From Gemmatimonadota bacterium (GTDB lineage Bacteria; Gemmatimonadota; Gemmatimonadetes; Gemmatimonadales; Gemmatimonadaceae), in contig JAEUJK010000436.1 in the NCBI GenBank assembly GCA_016794735.1, positions 1-7,274 on the forward strand: a stretch of DNA of 7,274 bases. The letters run 5' to 3'. Made by a program: the position numbers and the translations under genes. Under the pieces are notes generated by a model. That model was not told the DNA's origin. It did not search any database and saw nothing but the letters and a program-made list of their open reading frames with translations. Shown in pieces: positions 1 through 7,274 of this stretch (within the stretch, counting starts at the first letter, position 1; every line of letters starts with the position of its first letter).

Positions 1-858
1 GGCTGGGGATGGTCGGTGCCGGTGGACGCGGAGCGTCGCTTCTTCACGGTGATGTTCAACCCGGCGGATGGTCGCCCCGAGGCTGAGGCCCTCGATGCCG
101 ACTACCATCGCCGTCTCCGGCTGCTGCCGGCCCTTGGGGCCCTCGCGGCGTCGGGCACGTGCGTCGGCGCGGCCTTCGCGTGTGACGCATCGACGTACCA
201 CACCGAGATGCCGGTGGACGATCGCGTGTTGTCGGTGGGCGATGCCGCCTCGTTCCTCGACCCGCTGTCCTCTTTTGGCGTCAAGAAGGCACTGGCGTCG
301 GGATGGACAGCGGCGGTGGCGCTGCACACGGCGCTCGCCACACCGGACGCGCGTGCCGCAGCGCTCGCGTGGTTCGCGCGTCGGGAGGGCGAATACGTGA
401 AGGCCGCGCAGGCACCCCTCGGTGCGTTGTCCCGCGAAGTGGCCAGCACGGGTGCCGGTGCGTTCTGGGGAACACGTGCCTCGCTCGAGGGCGACGAGGC
501 TCACGCCGACCTCGTCGAGACGTTGCGGTCCGATCCGGCCGTGTTGCATGCCTTTGGCGAGTTGCGGCGGCGCGACCCGGCGGTGCTGCGCACCGGCGTG
601 TTGCGCACCGTGTCCGGACCAGTCGTCCGAGGCAACCTGGTGGTGGAGGAGCCGCACCTCGACCTTTCGCTCGACGGGGCACCGCTGCGATACCTGCGCA
701 ACGTGGACCTGCTCCAGCTTGCGGAGCTGGCGGGCGGCGGGATGGAGATGGGTGCGCTGTGCGCGGCCTACGAGGCGAGGTTCGGGGTGACACCACTTCC
801 CGACGTGCTGGGTGCCATCTCGGTCTTGCTCGCGTACGAGGTGGTCGCGTTTGCTTGA
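1..858 (+). CDS. qhpG: QhpG-like flavin-dependent monooxygenase, 3' part (5' truncated by window edge)
   Basis: The reading frame is open from base 1 to the TGA at 856-858, giving 285 residues that lack the N-terminal FAD-binding (GxGxxG) part. Residues 80-98 hold the clearest signature, GDAASFLDPLSSFGVKKAL, the second FAD-contacting motif of tryptophan-halogenase-like and related flavoprotein monooxygenases (GDA...DPL..GV). After about residue 115 comes a mainly helical C-terminal region ending in a hydrophobic stretch (residues 265-285). In the known QHNDH system, QhpG is the flavoenzyme that hydroxylates the precursor tryptophan of CTQ on crosslinked QhpC; that role is inferred here from the family signature plus the adjacent qhpA, qhpD and qhpC. 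A GTG at 16 could be mistaken for a start, but the frame continues upstream and the protein would lack its dinucleotide-binding fold, so this is a truncated gene. It could be another flavin monooxygenase or halogenase, but the neighbourhood makes QhpG much the best fit. Confidence 0.82.
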   Translation, partial: GWGWSVPVDAERRFFTVMFNPADGRPEAEALDADYHRRLRLLPALGALAASGTCVGAAFACDASTYHTEMPVDDRVLSVGDAASFLDPLSSFGVKKALASGWTAAVALHTALATPDARAAALAWFARREGEYVKAAQAPLGALSREVASTGAGAFWGTRASLEGDEAHADLVETLRSDPAVLHAFGELRRRDPAVLRTGVLRTVSGPVVRGNLVVEEPHLDLSLDGAPLRYLRNVDLLQLAELAGGGMEMGALCAAYEARFGVTPLPDVLGAISVLLAYEVVAFA

Positions 859-910
859 CAGGCGGGGCCGGGGCCCGTAAAACTCGCAGGTTCGCGCGAC
901 GAGAATCCTG

Positions 911-2596
911 ATGCGAGTTCGGAAGATCCTAACGACAGCCGTCATCTGGAGCGGCGCCCTCGCCGGTGCGGTGCAGGCGCAGGGGAGCTCCACGGCTCCA
1001 GACACCGGCGGGTTTGTGGTCCGCGACCCCCTGGTGCTCCGGAAATGCGGCGGGTGCCACAAGGCAGACAGCACGGGGCGCGTGGCGCGGCTGTCCTGGA
1101 TCCGCAAGGCGCCGGAAGGGTGGGAAACGTCGATCCGGCGCATGGCGAGCCTGAACGGCGTGAAGCTCGATCCGACCGAGGCGCGCGCGATCGTCAAGTA
1201 CTTCGCGAATACGCAGGGGCTCGCGCCGGGTGAGGTCAAGCCGGCTCGTTTCGAGACCGAACGTCGACTGATCGATTACACGTACACCGATGGCCCGACG
1301 GATCGCACGTGCCGCGCCTGCCACTCGGTCGGGCGCGTCCTGCTTCAGCGCCGCACGCGTGCAGAGTGGGAGCTGCTGATCGCGACGCACCGCGGCTACT
1401 ACCCCAACTCGGATTTCCAGGCGTTCCGTCGCGGTGGTCCGTCGCCGCGCGATTCCGCGCCGGCGCCGCATCCGATGGACCAGGCGATCGCGCACCTCTC
1501 GCGCGCCTTCCCGCTCCATACCACTGAATGGACGGCGTGGTCGGCGACGATGCGGCCCGCTCCCCTCGAAGGGACGTGGATCCTCTCCGGCACGGAGCCC
1601 GGCCGCGGCGCCTTCTATGGCAAGCTGGTGGCCACCAAGGTCCCGGGAACCGACGACGAGTTCACCACGCGGGCGACGTACCGGTATGCGCGTGATGGGC
1701 GGACGGTCACGCGGGATGGCCGCTCGATCGTGTACACCGGCCACCAGTGGCGCGGGCGCTCCACCCCGGTGGGCGGGACGGCCGACAGCGCGTGGCGCGA
1801 AGTGGTCTCGGTGGAGCCGGGGTGGCAGGAGATGAGCGGCCGCTGGTTCCGGGGCGGCTACGACGAGTTTGGGATGGACGTCACCATGCGGCGCAGCGTG
1901 GCGAACGCCGTCGTGCTCGGCGTGGAGCCCAAGGCGCTCCGCGCGGGGACGAAGGACGCGGACGTCACCGTGTTCGGCGCCAACCTGCCGCGCCTGACGA
2001 CGCCGGCCGGGATCGATTTCGGGCCGGGCGTCACGGTGTCGCGCGTGGTGCGCTCGACGCCGGACGAGTTGGTGCTCAAGGTGTCGGTGGACGACGCGGT
2101 GCGTGCGGGGGCGCGCGACCTGTTCGTGAGTGGTGCGTCGATGCGCGGGGCGCTGGTCGCCTATCGCACGGTGGACCGGGTGCGCGTGACTCCCGCGTGG
2201 GGCATGGCGCGCGCGGGCGGCGTTCGCTTCCCCAAGCAGTTCGCGCAGTTCGAGGCGATCGGGATGAGCAACGGCCCCGATGGCAAGGCCGAGACGGCCG
2301 ACGACCTCGACCTGGGTGTGGTGCCAGTCACCTGGGGGCTCGAGGAATACGGGGTCACCTACAAGGACGACGACATCACGTATGTCGGGACGCTGAGCCA
2401 GACGGGCTTCTTCACGCCGAACCTCGACGGCCCCAATCCGCAGCGCAAGGGAAACCGCAACAACATCGGTGACGTGTGGGTGGTCGCGACGCACACGCCA
2501 ACGACGCCGGGAGCGCGGGCCCTCAAGGGGCGGGCGCACCTCATCGTGACGGTGCCGCTCTACATGCGCTGGGAACCGACGCGGACCGCGCCATGA
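911..2596 (+). CDS. qhpA: QHNDH alpha subunit, diheme c-type cytochrome, secreted
   Basis: This 561-residue protein is the electron-transfer and scaffold subunit of quinohemoprotein amine dehydrogenase, working in the periplasm. Residues 1-23 form a signal peptide (MRVRK, a hydrophobic core, then VQA before QG). Two heme c sites are visible: CGGCH at 46-50 and CRACH at 134-138, with no third CxxCH. The region 35-215 is the diheme domain; Met78 is one possible distal ligand. Residues about 218-330 look like the beta-barrel domain of this family (starting LEGTWILSGTEPGRG). Residues about 333-418 resemble an IPT/Ig-like domain (VLGVEPKALRAGTKDADVTV), and 420-555 form a final beta-rich domain. 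Order and length fit the roughly 60 kDa four-domain family architecture. The ATG at 911 is chosen because the signal peptide follows directly; the Shine-Dalgarno is weak (GAG at 901-903). The 52 bases before it (859-910) show no convincing promoter or terminator, so the gene may be read through from qhpG. Its stop overlaps the qhpD start. Confidence 0.93.
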   Translation: MRVRKILTTAVIWSGALAGAVQAQGSSTAPDTGGFVVRDPLVLRKCGGCHKADSTGRVARLSWIRKAPEGWETSIRRMASLNGVKLDPTEARAIVKYFANTQGLAPGEVKPARFETERRLIDYTYTDGPTDRTCRACHSVGRVLLQRRTRAEWELLIATHRGYYPNSDFQAFRRGGPSPRDSAPAPHPMDQAIAHLSRAFPLHTTEWTAWSATMRPAPLEGTWILSGTEPGRGAFYGKLVATKVPGTDDEFTTRATYRYARDGRTVTRDGRSIVYTGHQWRGRSTPVGGTADSAWREVVSVEPGWQEMSGRWFRGGYDEFGMDVTMRRSVANAVVLGVEPKALRAGTKDADVTVFGANLPRLTTPAGIDFGPGVTVSRVVRSTPDELVLKVSVDDAVRAGARDLFVSGASMRGALVAYRTVDRVRVTPAWGMARAGGVRFPKQFAQFEAIGMSNGPDGKAETADDLDLGVVPVTWGLEEYGVTYKDDDITYVGTLSQTGFFTPNLDGPNPQRKGNRNNIGDVWVVATHTPTTPGARALKGRAHLIVTVPLYMRWEPTRTAP

Positions 2597-4014
2597 TGTT
2601 GCTCCGTCGCGGGGAGTTTCATGCGTTCGAGGCCGATGGGTCACCCCATGTGTACCTCGTGCCCTCGGCGGCCGTGTTCCGCCTCGACGGCGCATCGGTG
2701 GCCGTGCTCGATGCGTTAGGCACGGAGGACCTGTCCCCCGAGACGTTGTCCGAGCGCCTGGCCGATCGCTTTCCGGCGCCGGTGGTGCAGGAGACGGTGC
2801 ACGAACTCATGGGGGCGCAGGCCATTCGCACGGTCCAGGCCCCCGTGGCGCGGCCGGCCGCGCCGGGCCCGCGGCGCCGCATCCCGCTCACCACGCTCGT
2901 GCTCAACGTCACGAGCAAGTGCAACCTGAGCTGCAAGTACTGCTACGAGTACGGCGAGGATCGCCTCGTCGAGCCGGCCACCAAGCCCCGCTTCATGAGC
3001 GAGGAGACGGCGCGGGAAAGCGTCGACTTCATGTTCGCCGAAGCCGGGGACGCCCCGAAGGTGCACCTCACGTTCTTTGGCGGCGAGACGCTGCTGAACT
3101 TCAAGGTGCTGCGCTTCGCCATGTCGTACGCGAAGGAGAAGGCGGCCGCCCTCGGCAAGGAAGTGGACGCCAGCCTCACGACGAACGCGACGTTGCTCCG
3201 CGACGAGATCATCGACTGGATGGTCGAGCACAACGTCGGGGTGACCGTCTCGATGGACGGGGCGCGGGAGCAGCAGGACGCCAACCGCGTCTTCGCGAAC
3301 GGGATGGGGAGCTACGACAGCGTGATCCCGCGCGTGAAGGAGCTGCTGCGCCGGCATCGTCGCCGCCCCATCGGCGCTCGCGTGACGCTGACCAAGGGCA
3401 ACCTCAAGGTTCGCGAGATCTACCAGCACCTCAAGCACGAGGTCGGGTTCTACGAGGTGGGGTTCGCCCCCGTGACGACCAGCTGGCAGCGTGACTACGC
3501 CATCCAGGACGACGGCTTCGAGCACATGCTGCAGGAGTTCCAGGCGCTTGCGCGGGACTTCCTGGCCACGTCGCTCGAGGGACGCCACCACGGGTTCAGC
3601 AACGTCCGCGACACGATCGAGGAGATCCACAAGGGCGTCGCCAAGGCGTATCCCTGTGGTGCCGGGCTGGGCTTGTTAGGCGTGGCGACCGACGGCGACG
3701 TCTCGTTGTGCCACCGCTTCGCCGGCTCCGATTCCCACAAGCTCGGGACGGTGCGCGATGGCGTCGACCATGCCCGCCAGGACGAGTACCTGCGGTCGCA
3801 CCACATCGACAACAAGACGGATTGCCGTACGTGCTGGGCGCGGTCCCTGTGCGCGGGCGGGTGTTACCACGAGGCACACACGCGGTATGGCTCGACGGCG
3901 CAGCCCAACCTGCATTATTGCGAGTGGATTCGCCGCTGGAGTGCGACGTGCCTGGAAGTGTATGCGACCCTGGCCGCCCGTCGGCCGGAGTTCCTGAGAC
4001 AGTTCGACGCCTGA
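2593..4014 (+). CDS. qhpD: QhpD radical SAM/SPASM enzyme forming thioether crosslinks in QhpC
   Basis: This is a 473-residue cytoplasmic radical S-adenosylmethionine enzyme. In the known system QhpD makes intra-peptide Cys-to-Asp/Glu thioether bonds in the gamma-subunit precursor. Residues 1-80 resemble a PqqD-like RiPP recognition element (YLVPSAAVFRLDG, then a helical part ending in ELMGAQAIRTV). The radical SAM cluster motif is C110-x3-C114-x2-C117 in CNLSCKYCYEYG, followed by GGETL at 163-167, which contacts SAM. The C-terminus is a textbook SPASM arrangement for two extra Fe-S clusters: C355-x12-G-x4-C373, then C411-x2-C414-x5-C420-x3-C424, a gap and C443; C453 is one more cysteine. The start is ATG at 2593 (or the adjacent ATG at 2596), since the first makes the typical ATGA overlap with the qhpA stop. 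An in-frame GTG at 2476 lies inside qhpA and would only add unrelated shadow sequence. Length matches the family as I remember it. Two in-frame TTA leucine codons (2716, 3676) are rare for this DNA. Confidence 0.94.
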   Translation: MMLLRRGEFHAFEADGSPHVYLVPSAAVFRLDGASVAVLDALGTEDLSPETLSERLADRFPAPVVQETVHELMGAQAIRTVQAPVARPAAPGPRRRIPLTTLVLNVTSKCNLSCKYCYEYGEDRLVEPATKPRFMSEETARESVDFMFAEAGDAPKVHLTFFGGETLLNFKVLRFAMSYAKEKAAALGKEVDASLTTNATLLRDEIIDWMVEHNVGVTVSMDGAREQQDANRVFANGMGSYDSVIPRVKELLRRHRRRPIGARVTLTKGNLKVREIYQHLKHEVGFYEVGFAPVTTSWQRDYAIQDDGFEHMLQEFQALARDFLATSLEGRHHGFSNVRDTIEEIHKGVAKAYPCGAGLGLLGVATDGDVSLCHRFAGSDSHKLGTVRDGVDHARQDEYLRSHHIDNKTDCRTCWARSLCAGGCYHEAHTRYGSTAQPNLHYCEWIRRWSATCLEVYATLAARRPEFLRQFDA

Positions 4015-4024
4015 GGAGAGGAGG
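4015..4024 (+). promoter_or_regulatory. Strong ribosome binding site of qhpC
   Basis: Directly after the qhpD stop the sequence reads GGAGAGGAGG, containing a perfect AGGAGG (4019-4024) three bases before the ATG at 4028 and a second GGAG (4015-4018) at a more usual nine-base spacing. No other gene start in the window has a comparable Shine-Dalgarno. It fixes the qhpC start at 4028 and suggests high translation of the small precursor. Confidence 0.8.
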
Positions 4025-4027
4025 CCC

Positions 4028-4165
4028 ATGCGCCACCTGAGTGCCATCAACCGCAAGGCCCACGCGATCGACGGGGTGCTCGCCGCCGATGCGGCGCGTG
4101 CCGCCGCCACCGGCGACGTGCACGACGTGGCCGACGTCGTGGCCCTGCAACAGCGGCAGGACGGA
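4028..4165 (+). other. Predicted leader peptide of QhpC (residues 1 to about 46)
   Basis: By placing the first crosslinked cysteine (C53) at mature position 7 as in the Pseudomonas enzyme, the mature gamma subunit would begin near residue 47 (PHIPLGC). The segment before it is charged and alanine/valine-rich (INRKAHAIDGVLAADAARAA, then VADVVALQQRQDG), probably helical, with no membrane-spanning hydrophobic run. It is the likely docking element for QhpD and the part cut off by the cytoplasmic protease QhpE. The exact cleavage site cannot be read from sequence; the boundary may be off by several residues. Confidence 0.6.
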
Positions 4166-4396
4166 CCACACATCCCGCTCGGTTGCTCGTTTGTGTTCGC
4201 CCCCGGCTGGGAGGTCGACAGCTCCGGTTCCACCGCCGGGTTGTGTGCCCCGGTGGAGCGCGACCTGTACGACTGCTACGTGACCTGCTTCTGGCCGATC
4301 CACGTGCCGGACCTCTACAACCACGCGCCCGACTGGACGGCGTCGTGCGCGTCGGCGCAGCAGGATTGGCGCAAGATCGACCTCATCTTCCCATGA
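4028..4396 (+). CDS. qhpC: QHNDH gamma subunit precursor (CTQ and thioether-crosslinked peptide)
   Basis: This 122-residue protein is the precursor of the catalytic gamma subunit, the RiPP-like substrate of QhpD, QhpG and QhpE. The core matches what I remember of the Pseudomonas putida gamma subunit (mature numbering C7-E16, C27-D33, C41-D49 thioether pairs and C37-W43 forming CTQ). Here the equivalents with identical spacing are C53-E62 (in GCSFVFAPGWE), C73-D79 (LCAPVERD), C87-D95 (CFWPIHVPD) and C83-W89 for the quinone cofactor. The end, DWRKIDLIFP, also fits the family. Differences: a fifth cysteine C107, F88 instead of Trp next to the cofactor tryptophan, and A58 at the place of Asp12. 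There is no Sec signal peptide. Residues 1 to about 46 form a leader that should be removed after modification. A strong ribosome binding site sets the start at 4028, and the stop overlaps qhpB (ATGA). The family assignment is very secure; individual crosslinks are inferred from position. Confidence 0.96.
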   Translation: MRHLSAINRKAHAIDGVLAADAARAAATGDVHDVADVVALQQRQDGPHIPLGCSFVFAPGWEVDSSGSTAGLCAPVERDLYDCYVTCFWPIHVPDLYNHAPDWTASCASAQQDWRKIDLIFP

Positions 4397-5484
4397 GCGT
4401 ACCCAACTCCGTGGTGCAGCTGGCGACCTCCGCCGCCTGGATGTTCCTGATTGCCAGCGGCGCCGCGGCACAGACGGCGTCCGGTGGCAACGGGACGCTC
4501 TACTATGCGACCTACGCCAAGAAGATCTTCGTCCTCGACGAGGCGTCGATGGCGGTGAAGGACTCGATGCAGTCCTCGATCGGGATCCCGTTCGGGATGA
4601 CGCTCTCGGGCGATCGGCAGCACATGTACATCAGCGAGCCGTCGCGCCAGTGGTTCGAGGTGTTCGACCTCAAGACGCGAAAGGCCATCAGCAAGTTCAC
4701 GCTCTCCGATGACCTGCGTCAGGTGCGGGTGTCGGGGTTCAACGTCGACCCCAGGGAGCGGTATGCCGTCCTCCTGGTGAAGACCGCGACGAAGAAGTCG
4801 GATCGCTTCGAGATCGGGAAGCCGACCCTGCTCAAGTACGACCTGCAGAAGAAGGTCGTGACGGACACCATCAAGTGGCCCGACGGGGAGGAGCGCGAGT
4901 TCGCGCAGATCCTCCTCTCCCCCGATGGCAACCTGATGTACTTCTTCACGTCCGAGGACATCCTGATCTACGATGCGTTGACGCTCAAGCAGGTGGATCG
5001 ATGGGACCTGCAGCGCAGCGTTGACGACGGGCTGGGGCGCTGGAACTTCGGCTTCCCCGAGAGCCTGTACGAGGAGCCGGGGTTCTTCACGGGATTGTTC
5101 CGCTCGACGGACCCGATCAACAACCGCACCTTGATGGGCGTGGCGCGCGTGGACCTGGCGCGCAAGTCGGTCGACTTCTACTCGCTCGGCCCGAGTGACG
5201 GCGTGGGCTTCACGCTGGCCCCCGGGCGCCGCCGCGCGTACGGGCTCAAGCAGCAGGTCGGGAACTACCAGTTCTGGATGTACGACCTCGAGAATCGGCG
5301 GGTCGCCCAGCGCGTGGAGTTCGAGGGACGGCCGCGCATGGGGCTCGACGTGTCGACCAACGGTCGCTTGCTGTACATCCACACCGCGGGCCCGACCATC
5401 GATGTCTATGACGCCGAGACGCTGCGCTTCGTGCGCACGATCGAGTACGCGGCGGACATGACGGACCTGCTGGTCGTCCCGTAG
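4393..5484 (+). CDS. qhpB: QHNDH beta subunit, seven-bladed beta-propeller, secreted
   Basis: This 363-residue protein is the propeller subunit that, with the gamma subunit, forms the amine-binding active site in the periplasm. Residues 1-26 are a signal peptide (hydrophobic ATSAAWMFLIASGAAA, cleavage likely before Q27). Seven repeats of the propeller type, a strand followed by D-x-(x)-T/K and another strand, can be seen near residues 44-57 (IFVLDEASMAVKD), 88-102 (FEVFDLKTRKAISKF), 146-160 (LLKYDLQKKVV), 190-205 (ILIYDALTLKQVDRWDL), 251-265 (ARVDLARKSVDFYSL), 294-310 (FWMYDLENRRVAQRVEF) and 335-352 (TIDVYDAETLRFVRTIEY). Length fits the roughly 36-37 kDa family. The start at ATG 4393 is preferred because it gives the signal peptide and an ATGA overlap with the qhpC stop; upstream in-frame alternatives lie within qhpC. 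Taken alone it could be any YVTN-type propeller; position beside qhpC makes the assignment firm. Confidence 0.92.
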   Translation: MSVPNSVVQLATSAAWMFLIASGAAAQTASGGNGTLYYATYAKKIFVLDEASMAVKDSMQSSIGIPFGMTLSGDRQHMYISEPSRQWFEVFDLKTRKAISKFTLSDDLRQVRVSGFNVDPRERYAVLLVKTATKKSDRFEIGKPTLLKYDLQKKVVTDTIKWPDGEEREFAQILLSPDGNLMYFFTSEDILIYDALTLKQVDRWDLQRSVDDGLGRWNFGFPESLYEEPGFFTGLFRSTDPINNRTLMGVARVDLARKSVDFYSLGPSDGVGFTLAPGRRRAYGLKQQVGNYQFWMYDLENRRVAQRVEFEGRPRMGLDVSTNGRLLYIHTAGPTIDVYDAETLRFVRTIEYAADMTDLLVVP

Positions 5485-5494
5485 GGGCGGACCT

Positions 5495-5531
5495 GGACCG
5501 ACGGGCGGCATTTCCGCGCCTCCGTCGGTCC
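5495..5531 (+). promoter_or_regulatory. Strong intercistronic hairpin between qhpB and qhpF
   Basis: GGACCGACGG (5495-5504) is perfectly complementary to CCGTCGGTCC (5522-5531), giving a 10 bp stem. Inside it GCGG (5505-5508) can pair with CCGC (5514-5517) around a CATTT loop, leaving a four-base bulge (5518-5521). No T-run follows, so it is not a classic intrinsic terminator. It lies 10 bases after the qhpB stop and 14 bases before the qhpF GTG, a position suited to protecting the upstream subunit mRNA end, damping read-through into qhpF, or masking its ribosome binding region. Function is inferred. Confidence 0.6.
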
Positions 5532-5545
5532 CCGCCACGATCGCC

Positions 5546-7215
<1,670 letters not shown>

Positions 7216-7219
<4 letters not shown>

Positions 7220-7274
7220 GTGGGGCCGTTGCGCGCGTGGTTCGCGTCGCCGTGATCGACAGTGGCATTGCCGC
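7216..7274 (+). CDS. qhpE: QhpE subtilisin-like protease, 5' end only (3' truncated by window edge)
   Basis: An ATG at 7216 overlaps the qhpF stop by the four bases ATGA and opens a frame that runs to the window end: MSGAVARVVRVAVIDSGIA plus two bases. VAVIDSGIA is the conserved motif around the catalytic Asp of subtilases (here Asp15). The catalytic Asp lies so near the N-terminus that there is no room for a signal peptide or a propeptide, which fits the unusual cytoplasmic QhpE protease that removes the QhpC leader. Only 19 residues are visible, so the His and Ser of the triad cannot be checked; the assignment rests on the motif, the overlap and the cluster context. Confidence 0.83.

Noticed and set aside
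862..878. GGGCC/GGCCC palindrome after qhpG as a terminator
   Set aside because: The two halves are separated by only two bases, too short for a loop, and no T-run follows.
859..910. Promoter for qhpA between qhpG and qhpA
   Set aside because: No convincing -35/-10 pair can be seen in these 52 GC-rich bases; read-through from upstream is as likely.
2476..2592. N-terminal extension of QhpD from an in-frame GTG
   Set aside because: The added 39 residues lie inside qhpA, carry no family similarity, and the ATGA overlap at 2593 gives the expected protein length.
929..2695. Long open frame on the minus strand opposite qhpA
   Set aside because: Arg/His-rich composition typical of antisense frames in GC-rich genes, no recognisable motif, and it lies fully opposite a gene with heme motifs and signal peptide. 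The same holds for the long minus-strand frames at 4315-5844 and 5246-6571.
4183..4392. N-terminal extension of QhpB from an in-frame TTG
   Set aside because: It would bury the clear signal peptide inside the protein and overlap most of qhpC; ATG 4393 gives a signal peptide at the N-terminus.
5495..5545. Intrinsic terminator after qhpB
   Set aside because: The stem is strong but is followed by CCCGCCACG rather than a T-run, so it is described as an intercistronic hairpin.

Overview
The window is a compact, co-directional (+ strand) gene cluster for a quinohemoprotein amine dehydrogenase (QHNDH). This periplasmic enzyme oxidises primary amines. It carries two c-type hemes and a peptide-derived cysteine tryptophylquinone (CTQ) cofactor. 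DNA is very GC-rich with strong G/C third-position bias. The secreted c-type cytochrome and beta-propeller subunits point to a diderm, respiring bacterium. The proteins look divergent from the Paracoccus and Pseudomonas versions as I remember them, so a non-proteobacterial high-GC lineage (for example Gemmatimonadota) is possible, but that is a guess.

Layout: 1-858 is the 3' part of a flavin-dependent monooxygenase of the tryptophan-halogenase-like type (QhpG). 911-2596 is the diheme alpha subunit (QhpA). 2593-4014 is the radical SAM/SPASM thioether-crosslinking enzyme (QhpD). 4028-4396 is the small gamma-subunit precursor that becomes CTQ-bearing (QhpC). 4393-5484 is the seven-bladed beta-propeller beta subunit (QhpB). 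5546-7219 is a half-size ABC exporter (QhpF). 7216 to the window end is the first 19 codons of a subtilisin-like protease with no signal peptide (QhpE). The only gaps are 859-910, 4015-4027 and 5485-5545; the last holds a strong hairpin.

The genes form one biosynthetic line resembling a RiPP pathway. QhpD links Cys to Asp/Glu within the cytoplasmic QhpC precursor. QhpG hydroxylates the future quinone tryptophan. QhpE removes the leader. QhpF probably carries the modified peptide out. QhpA and QhpB travel separately by their own signal peptides, and all three subunits assemble in the periplasm. The system as such is known. What is unusual here is a gamma subunit with all crosslink positions conserved but a fifth cysteine, altered neighbours around the cofactor and a long leader; an ABC exporter lacking the usual Q-loop glutamine; and qhpG placed upstream of qhpA.
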